Below, in pieces: positions 1 through 8,259 of a stretch of 64,000 nt of DNA. A program made the translations under genes and the position numbers. This stretch comes from Christensenellaceae bacterium (lineage in GTDB: Bacteria; Bacillota; Clostridia; Christensenellales; CAG-138): assembly GCA_031261085.1 (NCBI GenBank), contig JAISKB010000001.1, positions 1-64,000 on the forward strand. The letters run 5' to 3'. Numbering within the stretch: position 1 is the first letter of the stretch; every line of letters starts with the position of its first letter. The notes below the pieces were generated by a model, which was not told the DNA's origin, did no database searches, and saw only the letters and a program-made list of their open reading frames with translations.

Positions 1-840
1 GTCTTTGCGTTGACGTGGGTGTGTTGGTTCGCGGCGGCAATCGCGGGTACAAATGGTGCCGGGGAGGGACTTACAACTACGCTTATGCTGTTAGGGTTGA
101 TTACCCCCGCAGTTACCGCAATCGTCACGATTTGCACATCGAAAAGCCCCGAATTGAAGAAAGACTTCAAAGAAAAAATGCTCGGAGCGTTTAGGGTAAA
201 GCCAATAATCGTGCTTCTGTCGATACTGATTTTCGGCGCGGTAATTGCAAGCTCAATCCTGCTATCTACGCTGTTCGGACAGCCGCTGTCGCAATTTTCT
301 TTTGTAGGCGAGTTTTCATTCTCCATCGGCGGGATACCGACACTCTTGACACTAATCGTCACAGCTTTACTGGAGGAACTCGGTTGGCGCGGGTATGCGG
401 AGGACGCTATCGGTTCGTATTGCAATTGGTGGAACGAATCCTTAATATCCGGCAGCCTTTGGGCGTTGTGGCATTTGCCGTTGTTCTTCATTCCCGGTTC
501 GTATCAATGTGGATTATTGCAACAAAACCCTTGGTATGTGGTTAACTTCTTTGTCGGCATTTTGCCCCTCGATATCCTATTTGCATGGGTGTATATCAAG
601 AACAAGCGCAGTATCTTTGCCTGTATGTTTTTCCACTTCTCCGTGAACTTCCTGCAAGAACAAATTGCCATGACGCAGGTGACAAAGTGTTTGGAAACAG
701 GCGTGTTGTACATTGCAGCGGCGATTATAGTTTTGGCTAATAAGGATTTATTTTTCGAGAAACGGCATATTGGAAATTTACTTGGAGAGGTGCAAGCTGT
801 GCCGATAGAAAACAAGTTGAAGCAACGCAAAACGTTATGA
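1..840 (+). CDS. CPBP-family intramembrane metalloprotease, 5' end cut by window edge
   Basis: The frame is open back to base 1, so the true start lies outside the window; about 280 residues are visible. It is a multi-pass membrane protein with the CPBP (Abi/CAAX protease-like) signature: EELGWRGYAED at about residue 120, then the His-containing SLWALWHLPLFF, then FHFSVNF. In this family the two Glu and the two His residues form the metal site, and all are present, so it is probably active. CPBP proteins process prenylated or secreted peptides, or confer bacteriocin immunity; the substrate here cannot be told. It is the first of four CPBP-like genes in the window. Confidence 0.85.
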   Translation, partial: VFALTWVCWFAAAIAGTNGAGEGLTTTLMLLGLITPAVTAIVTICTSKSPELKKDFKEKMLGAFRVKPIIVLLSILIFGAVIASSILLSTLFGQPLSQFSFVGEFSFSIGGIPTLLTLIVTALLEELGWRGYAEDAIGSYCNWWNESLISGSLWALWHLPLFFIPGSYQCGLLQQNPWYVVNFFVGILPLDILFAWVYIKNKRSIFACMFFHFSVNFLQEQIAMTQVTKCLETGVLYIAAAIIVLANKDLFFEKRHIGNLLGEVQAVPIENKLKQRKTL

Positions 841-1024
841 AAATTCGAAATGCCCCAAAACATCTAGATTATTGTTCACGCTTGTGCTATACTATTTATG
901 CAAAACATTTCAGGATTTACGCAAGGGAAATATAAGGCGGTATTGATATGGGCGCAAGCTACATACTTTTTTCAAAATCAGCGGCGCGTCCATTGCCAAG
1001 CTGGGCAGAAGGGATGGATGAGTG

Positions 1025-1600
1025 ATGAAAATAGGCGTATGCTTTGTTGCGATTGGTTTGGTTTTAGTTATGCTGCTGACCGGGTGCGCGGCGAGCAATC
1101 CCCGCTCGGACGCGGCGGCTTCTTCGGTTTCTCCGGAAAAAACAGGAGAGGAAGAAACGGATGTCTACGAGCCTCTCGATGTCCCTATTGAGGAAGAAAC
1201 GGATTCGTACGAGTATATCGATGTTCCCATTATGATAGGAGGCGACGGCGGCCTTTTTGAACCGTTAATCTCTGAAATTGAGGAAGGGTATTCCGGCGTA
1301 TTTGAGAATGGTTTAATCGTCTGCTTCGGATTGGGCAGAGATTACGGAGCGATTGCTTTCCAAAGCCCTGAAAGCGGCGCGTCGGGCTGCTATGTCGGCG
1401 AGCTTACGAAAAGCGGAAGCTCACTGACCATTGTGCATATTTCAAGCGACGATACATACACATTCGGCGCGAATCAACACGGCGATGGCTATCGCCTTGA
1501 CCTGGGGGATTTGGGCGCGGGTTCTGTCACTGCCGTACCTGTTATGGATTTGATATTTGACATACTGTCCATTGCGGATGAAACCGCTTCTGAACCTTAA
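1025..1600 (+). CDS. Secreted lipoprotein of unknown function
   Basis: The 191-residue product begins with a basic n-region and a hydrophobic stretch ending in the lipobox LLTGC, so it should be diacylated at Cys and anchored outside the membrane. The mature part starts with a Ser/Ala-rich linker followed by an acidic segment that carries two near-copies of a DVYEPLDVPIEEETD-like unit, then a compact region without a family I recognise. I place the start at ATG 1025, just after a GTG in the same frame at 1022, with a weak purine-rich site upstream. A hairpin terminator follows at 1642, so the gene seems to be transcribed alone. Confidence 0.7.
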   Translation: MKIGVCFVAIGLVLVMLLTGCAASNPRSDAAASSVSPEKTGEEETDVYEPLDVPIEEETDSYEYIDVPIMIGGDGGLFEPLISEIEEGYSGVFENGLIVCFGLGRDYGAIAFQSPESGASGCYVGELTKSGSSLTIVHISSDDTYTFGANQHGDGYRLDLGDLGAGSVTAVPVMDLIFDILSIADETASEP

Positions 1601-1641
1601 ACTATTCCTACAGAAGATGTATTAATCCCAGCAAATCAACT

Positions 1642-1685
1642 ACCATCTATTGATAACGTAACGTTTATTGGTGGATGGTTTTTTT
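1642..1685 (+). terminator. Rho-independent terminator after the lipoprotein gene
   Basis: ACCATCTATTGATAA pairs with TTTATTGGTGGATGGT, including several G-U pairs, and a run of seven T follows. A hairpin with a related left arm occurs near 58.9 kb on the other strand. Confidence 0.75.
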
Positions 1686-1767
1686 AATTGAAGGAGCCAC
1701 TATTTTGCGCATATTCCCACACATCAAGCATTAAAAACTGCTGTTCCCCGCCCTTATCGGGGTTTTA

Positions 1768-2553
1768 TTGGCGGTTTTGTTATGCGCGGGGCTTTATAAC
1801 GGGCTGACCGTAAGCAACATCGTTATCGAAAGCGATAAAATCGACGCGCCCATAAGGATTGTGCTGCTTACCGACCTGCACAGCTGCAAATACGGCCAAA
1901 ACCAAGCCACGCTGCTAAACGCGATTGACGCGCAACACCCCGACCTTATTTTGATGGCGGGCGACATGGTAGACGATGGCTTGCCGCAGGAGCCCGCTTT
2001 TGCGGTATTTCGCGGGCTTGCGCAATACCCGTGCTACTATGTTACGGGCAACCATGAGTTTTGGTGCGAATCGGTCGATACGGTTAAAAGTGACATCCGC
2101 GCGTGCGGGATAACCGTTTTGGAGGGCGAAGTGGAAACGCTTAGCGTGAATGGGCAGCGGCTTGCTATAGCGGGCATCGATGACCCGGAGGTAGGGCAAG
2201 CCCTATACGATGCGCAGCTCGCCGCCGTCGGCGCAAAAAAGAACCCGCAGCTTTATACGATTTTGCTGGCGCACCGGCCCGAAAGATTGGAAAGCTATGC
2301 CGCATACGGCGCTTTTGACCTGGTGCAATGCGGGCACGCGCACGGCGGGCAATGGCGCGTTCCCTTCCCGATATACGCGCCAAACCAAGGTTTTTTACCC
2401 AAATACACCTCCGGCCTATATGAGTTGGGCGGCACCAAGATGGTGGTAAGCCGGGGCCTTGCGCGGGAGTCCACCCCCATCCCGCGGTTATTTAACGCGC
2501 CCGAAATCGTGGTAATCGACCTGATGCCATCCTCCCCCGCCCCTTCTAATTAA
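1768..2553 (+). CDS. Membrane-anchored metallophosphoesterase, N-terminus interrupted by a stop codon
   Basis: The product is a YkuE/YaeI-like calcineurin-fold phosphoesterase. It shows the metal-binding motifs DLHS, MAGDMVDDG, TGNHEFW and GHAHGGQ in the right order, preceded by a hydrophobic segment that would anchor it in the membrane. Relatives act on lipid or cell-wall phosphoesters. The start is doubtful. TTG 1768 has no Shine-Dalgarno site. An AAGGAG at 1691 serves a TTG at 1705, and that frame runs LRIFPHIKH, meets TAA at 1732, then continues KLLFPALIGVLLAV straight into this ORF. The likely ancestral start is therefore 1705, with a nonsense change at codon 10. The gene ends 8 bases inside the convergent patB gene. 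Confidence 0.8.
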   Translation: MAVLLCAGLYNGLTVSNIVIESDKIDAPIRIVLLTDLHSCKYGQNQATLLNAIDAQHPDLILMAGDMVDDGLPQEPAFAVFRGLAQYPCYYVTGNHEFWCESVDTVKSDIRACGITVLEGEVETLSVNGQRLAIAGIDDPEVGQALYDAQLAAVGAKKNPQLYTILLAHRPERLESYAAYGAFDLVQCGHAHGGQWRVPFPIYAPNQGFLPKYTSGLYELGGTKMVVSRGLARESTPIPRLFNAPEIVVIDLMPSSPAPSN

Positions 2554-3718
2554 CCGATGCAAAGGCGCTGGCAATTTGCGCAAGCCCCTGCAGCAGCATC
2601 TCCCGCGAGGTGCCGATGTTGAGCCGGGCAAAGCCTATCCCCTCCGGCCCATAGTGGCTGCCATCGTTTAGGGCGACCTTGGCCTCGGCCTGCAGCTTTT
2701 GCATCAGCGCAGCCTGGGGCAGCCTGTAGTCAGAAAAATCGAGCCACATCAGGTAGGTTCCCTCGGGCACGAAGGTTTTTACCCGGGGCAGGTGTTCGGC
2801 GCAAAAGCGCACCACCGTTTGCGCGTTTTTAAGCAGATAGTCGGTCAACTCACCCACCCATTGCGCGCCGGCGCCATAGGCGGCCTCGGCGGCTTTTAGT
2901 CCAAACAGGTTGATATCCAAGTGAAAGGATTGCAGCGCCTTGTGCACCTTTTTGCGCAGCGTTGGGTTTGCAATCACCAAGTAAGAGCTGTTCAACCCCG
3001 CAATGTTGAAGGTTTTGCTGGGCGCCATGGCCAAAACGGTGTTGTTTTTGATCGCTTCGGACAAAACCGGCAGCGGCGTATAGGTGCTGCCCGGCATAAT
3101 CAAGTCAGAATGGATGTCGTCGGAGAATACGATTACCCCATACCGCAGGCACAAATCGCCCAGCTTTTTTAGCTCCTCGCGGCTCCACACCCGGCCTATG
3201 GGGTTGTGCGGGTTGCTCAAAATCAAAAGCTCCACGCCCCCGGCCAGCTTTGCTTCTATATCGGCCCAGTCCATCTCGTAGCGCCCGTTGTTTATGCGCA
3301 ACGAAGATGTGACCACCTGCCTGCCCTGCTCCTTGGTCACGCTGTAAAACGGGGTATATACAGGGGAACAGAACATCACTTTGCCGCCCGGCGATACCAG
3401 TGCGTGGATGATAAAGGCGCTGGCGCACACAACGCCCGGCACGCTCAAAATTTCTTCCCGCAAAATATCGTACTGGTTGCGCGCGCTGTTCCAGTCGATA
3501 AAGTTTTGATAATACTCCTTCGAGGCAAAGCTGTAACCATAGCTGGGGTGCGCGGCGCGCGCCGCAATGGCCTCCGCCAGCTGGGGCATAACGCGAAAAT
3601 CCATATCCGCCACCCAAAATGGCAGCAAATCCGCATCGCCGTATCGTTCCTTCAGCTTATCCCACTTTAGGCTGTCCGTGCCGCGGCGGTCTACTATAGT
3701 GTCAAAAAAACCATGCAT
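2546..3718 (-). CDS. patB: PLP-dependent C-S lyase / aminotransferase of the MalY-PatB family
   Basis: The 390-residue product matches the length of class I/II aminotransferases of the MalY/PatB group, which act mainly as cystathionine beta-lyases, turning cystathionine to homocysteine, pyruvate and ammonia. The Schiff-base Lys sits in APSKTFNIAGL, the PLP-binding Asp in SDDIHSDLI, and FWVADMDF near the N-terminus is typical of the group. The start has AGGAGG seven bases upstream. A promoter-like pair lies 75-105 bases upstream. Substrate could also be cysteine or another S-conjugate. An O-acetylhomoserine sulfhydrylase gene at 29 kb would fit the same sulfur amino-acid network, but the two are not linked. 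Confidence 0.88.
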   Translation of the reverse strand: MHGFFDTIVDRRGTDSLKWDKLKERYGDADLLPFWVADMDFRVMPQLAEAIAARAAHPSYGYSFASKEYYQNFIDWNSARNQYDILREEILSVPGVVCASAFIIHALVSPGGKVMFCSPVYTPFYSVTKEQGRQVVTSSLRINNGRYEMDWADIEAKLAGGVELLILSNPHNPIGRVWSREELKKLGDLCLRYGVIVFSDDIHSDLIMPGSTYTPLPVLSEAIKNNTVLAMAPSKTFNIAGLNSSYLVIANPTLRKKVHKALQSFHLDINLFGLKAAEAAYGAGAQWVGELTDYLLKNAQTVVRFCAEHLPRVKTFVPEGTYLMWLDFSDYRLPQAALMQKLQAEAKVALNDGSHYGPEGIGFARLNIGTSREMLLQGLAQIASAFASVN

Positions 3719-3793
3719 ATGGGGCCTCCTGCATTTTCACACACATCCTACGCACGCTATCGGCACGCGCAGGGCGCTGTATCCATTTAGTAT

Positions 3794-3822
3794 ATCATAC
3801 AAATTAAACCCGGTTCCTGCAA
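3794..3822 (-). promoter_or_regulatory. Promoter for patB
   Basis: On the minus strand TTGCAG and TATGAT are separated by 17 bases, about 75 bases before the patB start codon. This is a sigma-A-type match. Confidence 0.55.
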
Positions 3823-3837
3823 TAGCCGCAAAAGCAA

Positions 3838-3880
3838 AAAAACCTAAAAAGAACGCCGCTGGTTTGCCGTAGCGACGTTC
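3838..3880 (-). terminator. Rho-independent terminator ending the DUF6273 / zinc-ribbon transcript
   Basis: On the minus strand GAACGTCGCT and AGCGGCGTTC form a 10-bp stem with one G-U pair around a 10-base loop, followed by TTTTTAGGTTTTTTT. Confidence 0.8.
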
Positions 3881-3932
3881 GTATTATGGCTTTAGCCAAG
3901 CTTGGTTGTTTTATCATAGTCACCGCGCCCCA

Positions 3933-4046
3933 TCAGGCTCTCGGCGTATCGGTTTTCGCGTCAGTATTTTTAAAGTCTGCTCCGCAGTTTCCGCAAAACT
4001 TAGCTCCGTCGGGCATATTCTTCCCGCAGTTTGTGCAAATCTTCAT
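3933..4046 (-). CDS. 37-residue zinc-ribbon peptide, remnant of a larger gene
   Basis: The start has GGAGA eight bases upstream. The peptide opens with a four-Cys zinc ribbon, CTNCGKNMPDGAKFCGNCG, as is common at the N-terminus of clostridial membrane proteins, and stops after 37 codons. The bases just before the stop (3931-3948) repeat a stretch of the neighbouring gene (4851-4869) that encodes YAESLM. Read one base out of frame, the remnant continues YAESLMGRGDYDKTTKLG and then stops at 3892. So this is probably the head of a zinc-ribbon/tetratricopeptide paralogue joined by deletion and frameshift to a fragment of its middle. It may still be translated. Confidence 0.6.
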   Translation of the reverse strand: MKICTNCGKNMPDGAKFCGNCGADFKNTDAKTDTPRA

Positions 4047-4090
4047 TAATTTATCTCCAATCTATCTCCGTCAGAATCATTACAAACAGC

Positions 4091-5221
4091 TTACAGATTT
4101 AGCCACAAAGCCGGACGAACGCCGAAGCCATGGAGGCTCACACCGCTGCCATAGACGACGACGAAGCCGTCAATGAAGACAGTCGCGGCATAATAACTAA
4201 TGTAGCCGGGTGACCGCAGCCACCAATGCCACGATTCTCCGTTTATTTTAGGTACAATATCCAAAGCCTCTTCGTAAGTGTAAAGATTACCGTAAACCGG
4301 ATTTGTATCTATTCGCCGCGCCGCGTCTTCGATCTGTGCTTGCGTCACATTTAGGTTGGCAATCCGCGCTTCCTTGTACTGGTCGTCAAAAAAGGAGCCA
4401 TCCGATGACGCAAGCTCGCCGCTGTCGCCAAAATACAGCGCAAACTCATCAAGGCTTAGTAGAAAAATCTTGTCGGTAGTGTCGTTGCCGCCATCCGTAC
4501 CCTCCCACGGGTTGTCATCGTTGACGACCTTCGTATTGGCAATCAAAGACCTTTCCGCCGCGCCGAAACGATTGTAGAACTCGCCGTTCAGCCACGCGCG
4601 CAATGTGCTTTGCTCCCATGTGACATCTGTGTATTCCTCGTTGTACGCCCGCAGGTCAATGATATCCTTGGTGATGATGAGCGCCTTGCCCTCTTGCTTG
4701 TCGAGTACGACCCACTCATACCCGCCGAACGTGTAGGTGTCGCCGATGTTCAGCACAAACGCCGAACACTCATCTATGCGTTCTTTTGCGTCCTCGTAAC
4801 TACGAATACTCTTGAACTGCTTGATTGCGCCTTCATAGTCCTCATTCTCCATCAGGCTCTCGGCGTACTTGTATATCGCGGCGTTTGCCCGATCGTATGA
4901 GGATTTCCCGCCAAAAAGCGGCGCGTAATCGCCAAGTTCATTGAAAACCTCGGCGGCTTTGGCGTATTGGCCCGACTTTTCGAGCTTGTCCGCGCCATTA
5001 TATGCAAGCATCGGCCGACCGACAAACCAGTACCCCGCGCCAAGTCCCGCAAGAACGGCAAGGCATACAAGCACCGTTACGGTCGCTTTGACCCAAAGGT
5101 GAAGTGCTGTAAGTCCTTGATTATCGTGATGGTCAACATCCGCACCAGATGTAGCACTACTCTCACTTGCTTGATGCTCGTTGTCGTCTTTTTTCTTTAA
5201 ATTGTCCTTAAACAAACCCAT
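4091..5221 (-). CDS. Single-pass membrane protein with C-terminal DUF6273-type domain
   Basis: The start ATG has GAGGAGG eight bases upstream; eight more in-frame codons exist before it but lack a ribosome site. The 376-residue product has a charged cytoplasmic N-terminus, one transmembrane helix at about residues 45-68, two tetratricopeptide-like helical pairs (GQYAKAAEVFNELGDY and EDYEGAIKQFKSIRSYEDA) and a C-terminal domain with the WWLRSPG and GVRPALWLNL signatures of the DUF6273 family, which has a C-type-lectin-like look. Function unknown; probably an outside-facing ligand-binding or envelope protein. The related small ORF 45 bases downstream shares its transcript. Confidence 0.75.
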   Translation of the reverse strand: MGLFKDNLKKKDDNEHQASESSATSGADVDHHDNQGLTALHLWVKATVTVLVCLAVLAGLGAGYWFVGRPMLAYNGADKLEKSGQYAKAAEVFNELGDYAPLFGGKSSYDRANAAIYKYAESLMENEDYEGAIKQFKSIRSYEDAKERIDECSAFVLNIGDTYTFGGYEWVVLDKQEGKALIITKDIIDLRAYNEEYTDVTWEQSTLRAWLNGEFYNRFGAAERSLIANTKVVNDDNPWEGTDGGNDTTDKIFLLSLDEFALYFGDSGELASSDGSFFDDQYKEARIANLNVTQAQIEDAARRIDTNPVYGNLYTYEEALDIVPKINGESWHWWLRSPGYISYYAATVFIDGFVVVYGSGVSLHGFGVRPALWLNL

Positions 5222-5265
5222 GATAAGTCCTCCTCTCAAAAACAATCTGTCTTTTTATTAATAAG

Positions 5266-7935
5266 CTATTTCGCAATCGGGTATCGAATCACCGTTTTTA
5301 GCTTTTCGGGCGCGGTTTTGCGCTGCACAAGCTTCACGATTTCCACCACTGGGATGACCATAAACGCCAAGCCCATCGCAACCGCATATTCGGCGGCGCT
5401 GATGTGCGTGAAGCCGAACGCGCCGGATATGCCAGGCAGGTAGATGACCGAGGTGGTGAGCAGCAGGCTGAGCGCCATAGCGCCCCACAGCATGATGTTT
5501 TGCGAGCCCAGCGCAAACACGCTGCCCCGCTGGCTGCGCATGTTGAAGCTGTGGAATATCTCCGCCATAGACATCGTGAGGAAGGCCATGGTCATGCCAT
5601 CCGCGCTGTTGGTGATTTGCCACAGGCCGCTCTCCATATAGTGGCCAATAAAGTAGGCCAGCAGCGTTACCGCCGTAACCAAAACGCCCTGGTATATAAC
5701 ATCCACGCCCAGCCCGCCCGAGAATATACCATCCGTGGCGCTGCGGGGTTTGCGCTGCATCAGGTTGGGCTCGCCTTTTTCCATACCCAGCGCTAACGCC
5801 GGGAAGCAATCGGTAATCAGGTTGATCCACAGCAGATGCACGGGTTCCAATATCACAAACCCAAGCACCGTGGCGGCAAACACGCTGAGTACCTCGCTCA
5901 TATTGGAGCCGAGCAAAAACTGAATCGCCTTGCGGATGTTATCGTAGATGCGGCGGCCTTCTTCCACCGCGCCCACGATGGTGGCAAAGTTGTCATCCGC
6001 CAGCACCATATCCGCCACGTTTTTGGTTACATCGGTGCCGGTTATGCCCATGCCCACGCCGATATCCGCGCTTTTTATGGAGGGCGCGTCGTTTACGCCA
6101 TCCCCGGTCATGGCGGTGATACAGCCGTTTTGGCGCCACGCGTTCACGATGCGCACCTTATGCTCGGGCTGTACGCGCGCGTATACGCTGTAGTTTTCTA
6201 TGGTGGCGGCCAGCTCCTCATCGCTGATTGCATTGAGCTGCGCGCCGGTGATGGCGCCGCTTTCATCTTGCAGGATGTTCAACTGCCTGGCGATAGCAAC
6301 AGCGGTATCCCGGTGGTCGCCCGTTATCATGACCGCGCGTATGCCCGCCTGCTTGCACAGCGATATGGCGTCCTTCACCTCGGGGCGAATGGGGTCTATC
6401 ATGCCGGCCAGACCTATGAACGTGAGCGAACGCTCCAGCACACTTGGGGCCACGCTTTCGGGCAAGCCGCTATAGTGGCGCTGTGCCGCGCAGAGCACGC
6501 GCAACGCCCGGTCGGCCATGGCCTTGTTGGCAATTAGTATTTCGGCGCGCACCGCGTCCGTGAGGGGGTGTGCTTGGCCGTCTTTTATATAGTGCGTGCA
6601 ATAGTTCAGCACCTCATCCGGCGCGCCCTTGGTATATTGCAGCACGCCATCTGCGGTTTGGTGCAGCGTGCTCATCATCTTGCGGACGCTGTCGAAGGGC
6701 GCTTCGGCAATGCGGGGCGTTTGCGCCTGCAGCTGCGGCTTGTGCAAGCCTTCCTTTGCGGCCCAGTTTACCAGCGCGCACTCGGTGGGCTCCCCCACCG
6801 CCTCGCCGTTTTCATCGGGCAGCGCATCGGAGCAGAGCGCCATGGCCCGCGCTACCTCCCGCGCGTCGCCATAATGCTCCAGCACGGTCATTTTGTTTTG
6901 CGTGAGCGTGCCGGTCTTATCGCTGCAGATGACCTGCGCACAGCCCAAGGTTTCTACCGCGGTAAGGCGGCGAATGACCGCGTGGCGGCGCGACATATTG
7001 GTAACGCCTATGGAGAGCACGATGGTCACCACGGCCACAAGCCCTTCGGGTATGGCTGCCACCGCCAGGCTTACGGCCACCATAAACGTGCTGACGACGA
7101 CATCCAGGTGAAAGTCCCCGGCCTTTAAGAGCGCAAACGCGAATATAAACGCGCAGATGCCCAGCACCAGCCAGCTTAGCACCTTGCTCAGCTGCTCCAG
7201 CTTGATTTGCAGCGGCGTTTGTCCTTCTTCGGTGCGCGCCAACGCATCCGCGATTTTGCCCATTTCGGTTTGCATGCCGGTGGCTACAATCACCGCGCTG
7301 CCCCGCCCATACACGATGGTACTGCCCATATATACCATGTTATGGCGGTCGCCCAGCGGCACATCCGAATTTTCGAGGGCACACGCAAGCAGATCGGCAG
7401 ATTTTTCTACCGGCAAGCTTTCGCCGGTGAGCGCGGCTTCCTCGGCCTTTAGGCTGAAGCTTTCGAGTATGCGGGCATCCGCCGGCACGGCGTCCCCCGC
7501 CTCCAGCAATATGACGTCGCCTACCACAAGCTCCTCGCTCTTTAGGTGCACCGCCTTGCCCTCCCGCAGCACTTTGCTGGTGGCCGCCGTCATGGCCTGC
7601 AACGCTTCTATGGCCTTTTCCGCCTTGTTCTCTTGATATACGCCCAGCACCGCGTTGATGAGCACCACGATGAGTATGATGAACACATCGGCAAAGCTCT
7701 CGCCGCTGTAGGCGGCCGTTATGCCCGAAATCGCCGCCGCCACCAGCAAAATGATGATCATCGGATCCTTCATTTGCCCGAAGAAGCGCTTGAGCAGGGA
7801 GGGTTTCTCCGCTTCATTCAGCTTGTTGGGGCCATCCTTGTTCAGCCGGGCAGCAGCCTCCGCTGCCGCCAGCCCATCTTTGCCGCTGTTAACCTGCTTT
7901 AGCACGGCGCCGGTATCTTCACAATAATATCGCAA
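5266..7935 (-). CDS. P2A-type cation-transporting ATPase, probably Mn2+/Ca2+ efflux
   Basis: The 889-residue product has the full P-type ATPase set: TGESLPV in the actuator domain, DKTGTLT (phosphorylated Asp, about residue 338), KGAPDEVL, TGDH and GDGVNDAPS, and ten predicted membrane helices. PEGL in helix 4 and NLITDCFPALALGME in helix 6 put it with SERCA/PMCA-like pumps. The start is taken as TTG 7935, with AGGAGAGGAAC just upstream. The transcript leader carries a yybP-ykoY Mn2+ riboswitch and a terminator, so Mn2+ is the likeliest exported ion, as in lactococcal YoaB; Ca2+ remains possible. The gene is monocistronic. Confidence 0.9.
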   Translation of the reverse strand: MRYYCEDTGAVLKQVNSGKDGLAAAEAAARLNKDGPNKLNEAEKPSLLKRFFGQMKDPMIIILLVAAAISGITAAYSGESFADVFIILIVVLINAVLGVYQENKAEKAIEALQAMTAATSKVLREGKAVHLKSEELVVGDVILLEAGDAVPADARILESFSLKAEEAALTGESLPVEKSADLLACALENSDVPLGDRHNMVYMGSTIVYGRGSAVIVATGMQTEMGKIADALARTEEGQTPLQIKLEQLSKVLSWLVLGICAFIFAFALLKAGDFHLDVVVSTFMVAVSLAVAAIPEGLVAVVTIVLSIGVTNMSRRHAVIRRLTAVETLGCAQVICSDKTGTLTQNKMTVLEHYGDAREVARAMALCSDALPDENGEAVGEPTECALVNWAAKEGLHKPQLQAQTPRIAEAPFDSVRKMMSTLHQTADGVLQYTKGAPDEVLNYCTHYIKDGQAHPLTDAVRAEILIANKAMADRALRVLCAAQRHYSGLPESVAPSVLERSLTFIGLAGMIDPIRPEVKDAISLCKQAGIRAVMITGDHRDTAVAIARQLNILQDESGAITGAQLNAISDEELAATIENYSVYARVQPEHKVRIVNAWRQNGCITAMTGDGVNDAPSIKSADIGVGMGITGTDVTKNVADMVLADDNFATIVGAVEEGRRIYDNIRKAIQFLLGSNMSEVLSVFAATVLGFVILEPVHLLWINLITDCFPALALGMEKGEPNLMQRKPRSATDGIFSGGLGVDVIYQGVLVTAVTLLAYFIGHYMESGLWQITNSADGMTMAFLTMSMAEIFHSFNMRSQRGSVFALGSQNIMLWGAMALSLLLTTSVIYLPGISGAFGFTHISAAEYAVAMGLAFMVIPVVEIVKLVQRKTAPEKLKTVIRYPIAK

Positions 7936-7984
7936 GCTAGTTCCTCTCCTTCTATTGTAATTTCCATGGCGAGCGCTGTCTCTC

Positions 7985-8039
7985 AAAAAAAGACCCATGC
8001 ACAGAATAAGGGAAGTCCTTACTATCTGTACATGAGTCT
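7985..8039 (-). terminator. Riboswitch-controlled terminator before the cation ATPase
   Basis: On the minus strand GACTCATGTACAGATAGTAA pairs with TTATTCTGTGCATGGGTC in a stem of about 20 bp ending in seven T. The first eight bases of the left arm are also the closing strand of the aptamer's P1 helix, so aptamer and terminator are mutually exclusive. Confidence 0.85.
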
Positions 8040-8128
8040 CGTTATTTAAGTTAAGCCAGACCGCCCCGCGGCCATGCTTGTTGACTTAACGCGCACGCAT
8101 TCGCATGCGCCAACTACTCCCCCATGGA
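8030..8128 (-). promoter_or_regulatory. yybP-ykoY (Mn2+-sensing) riboswitch aptamer
   Basis: The minus strand carries the family hallmarks in order: GGGGGAGTAG, a GC-rich P2 arm (GCGCATGC with GCGTGCGC), GTCAACA, a GC-rich P3 arm, and CGAGAC closing on CATG. P1 pairs CATGGG (8121-8126) with CTCATG (8031-8036). The family is established as a Mn2+ sensor that turns on export pumps. Bound metal should hold P1, free the terminator's right arm and allow read-through into the ATPase gene. Confidence 0.85.
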
Positions 8129-8145
8129 TGAAATATGAAGTTGTC

Positions 8146-8174
8146 AAATTAATGGTTTGGTGTAACTGTTACAA
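8146..8174 (-). promoter_or_regulatory. Promoter for the riboswitch-ATPase transcript
   Basis: Minus-strand TTGTAA and TAATTT are 17 bases apart and lie about 15 bases before the riboswitch aptamer. The match to consensus is moderate. Confidence 0.45.
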
Positions 8175-8259
8175 TATTATTATACCGTTTTTGCGGTGGG
8201 GATGCAACAGGTAAAAAACAATCCGCAATACACCGCTCCCCTGAAAAGAGGTATCTCCC

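Noticed and set aside
898..1191. 97-codon ORF before and over the lipoprotein start
   Set aside because: No ribosome site and no sensible composition; the lipoprotein frame with its lipobox is the real gene.
5836..6537. 233-codon ORF antisense to the cation ATPase
   Set aside because: Overlaps the conserved GDGVND region of the pump and lacks any start signal.
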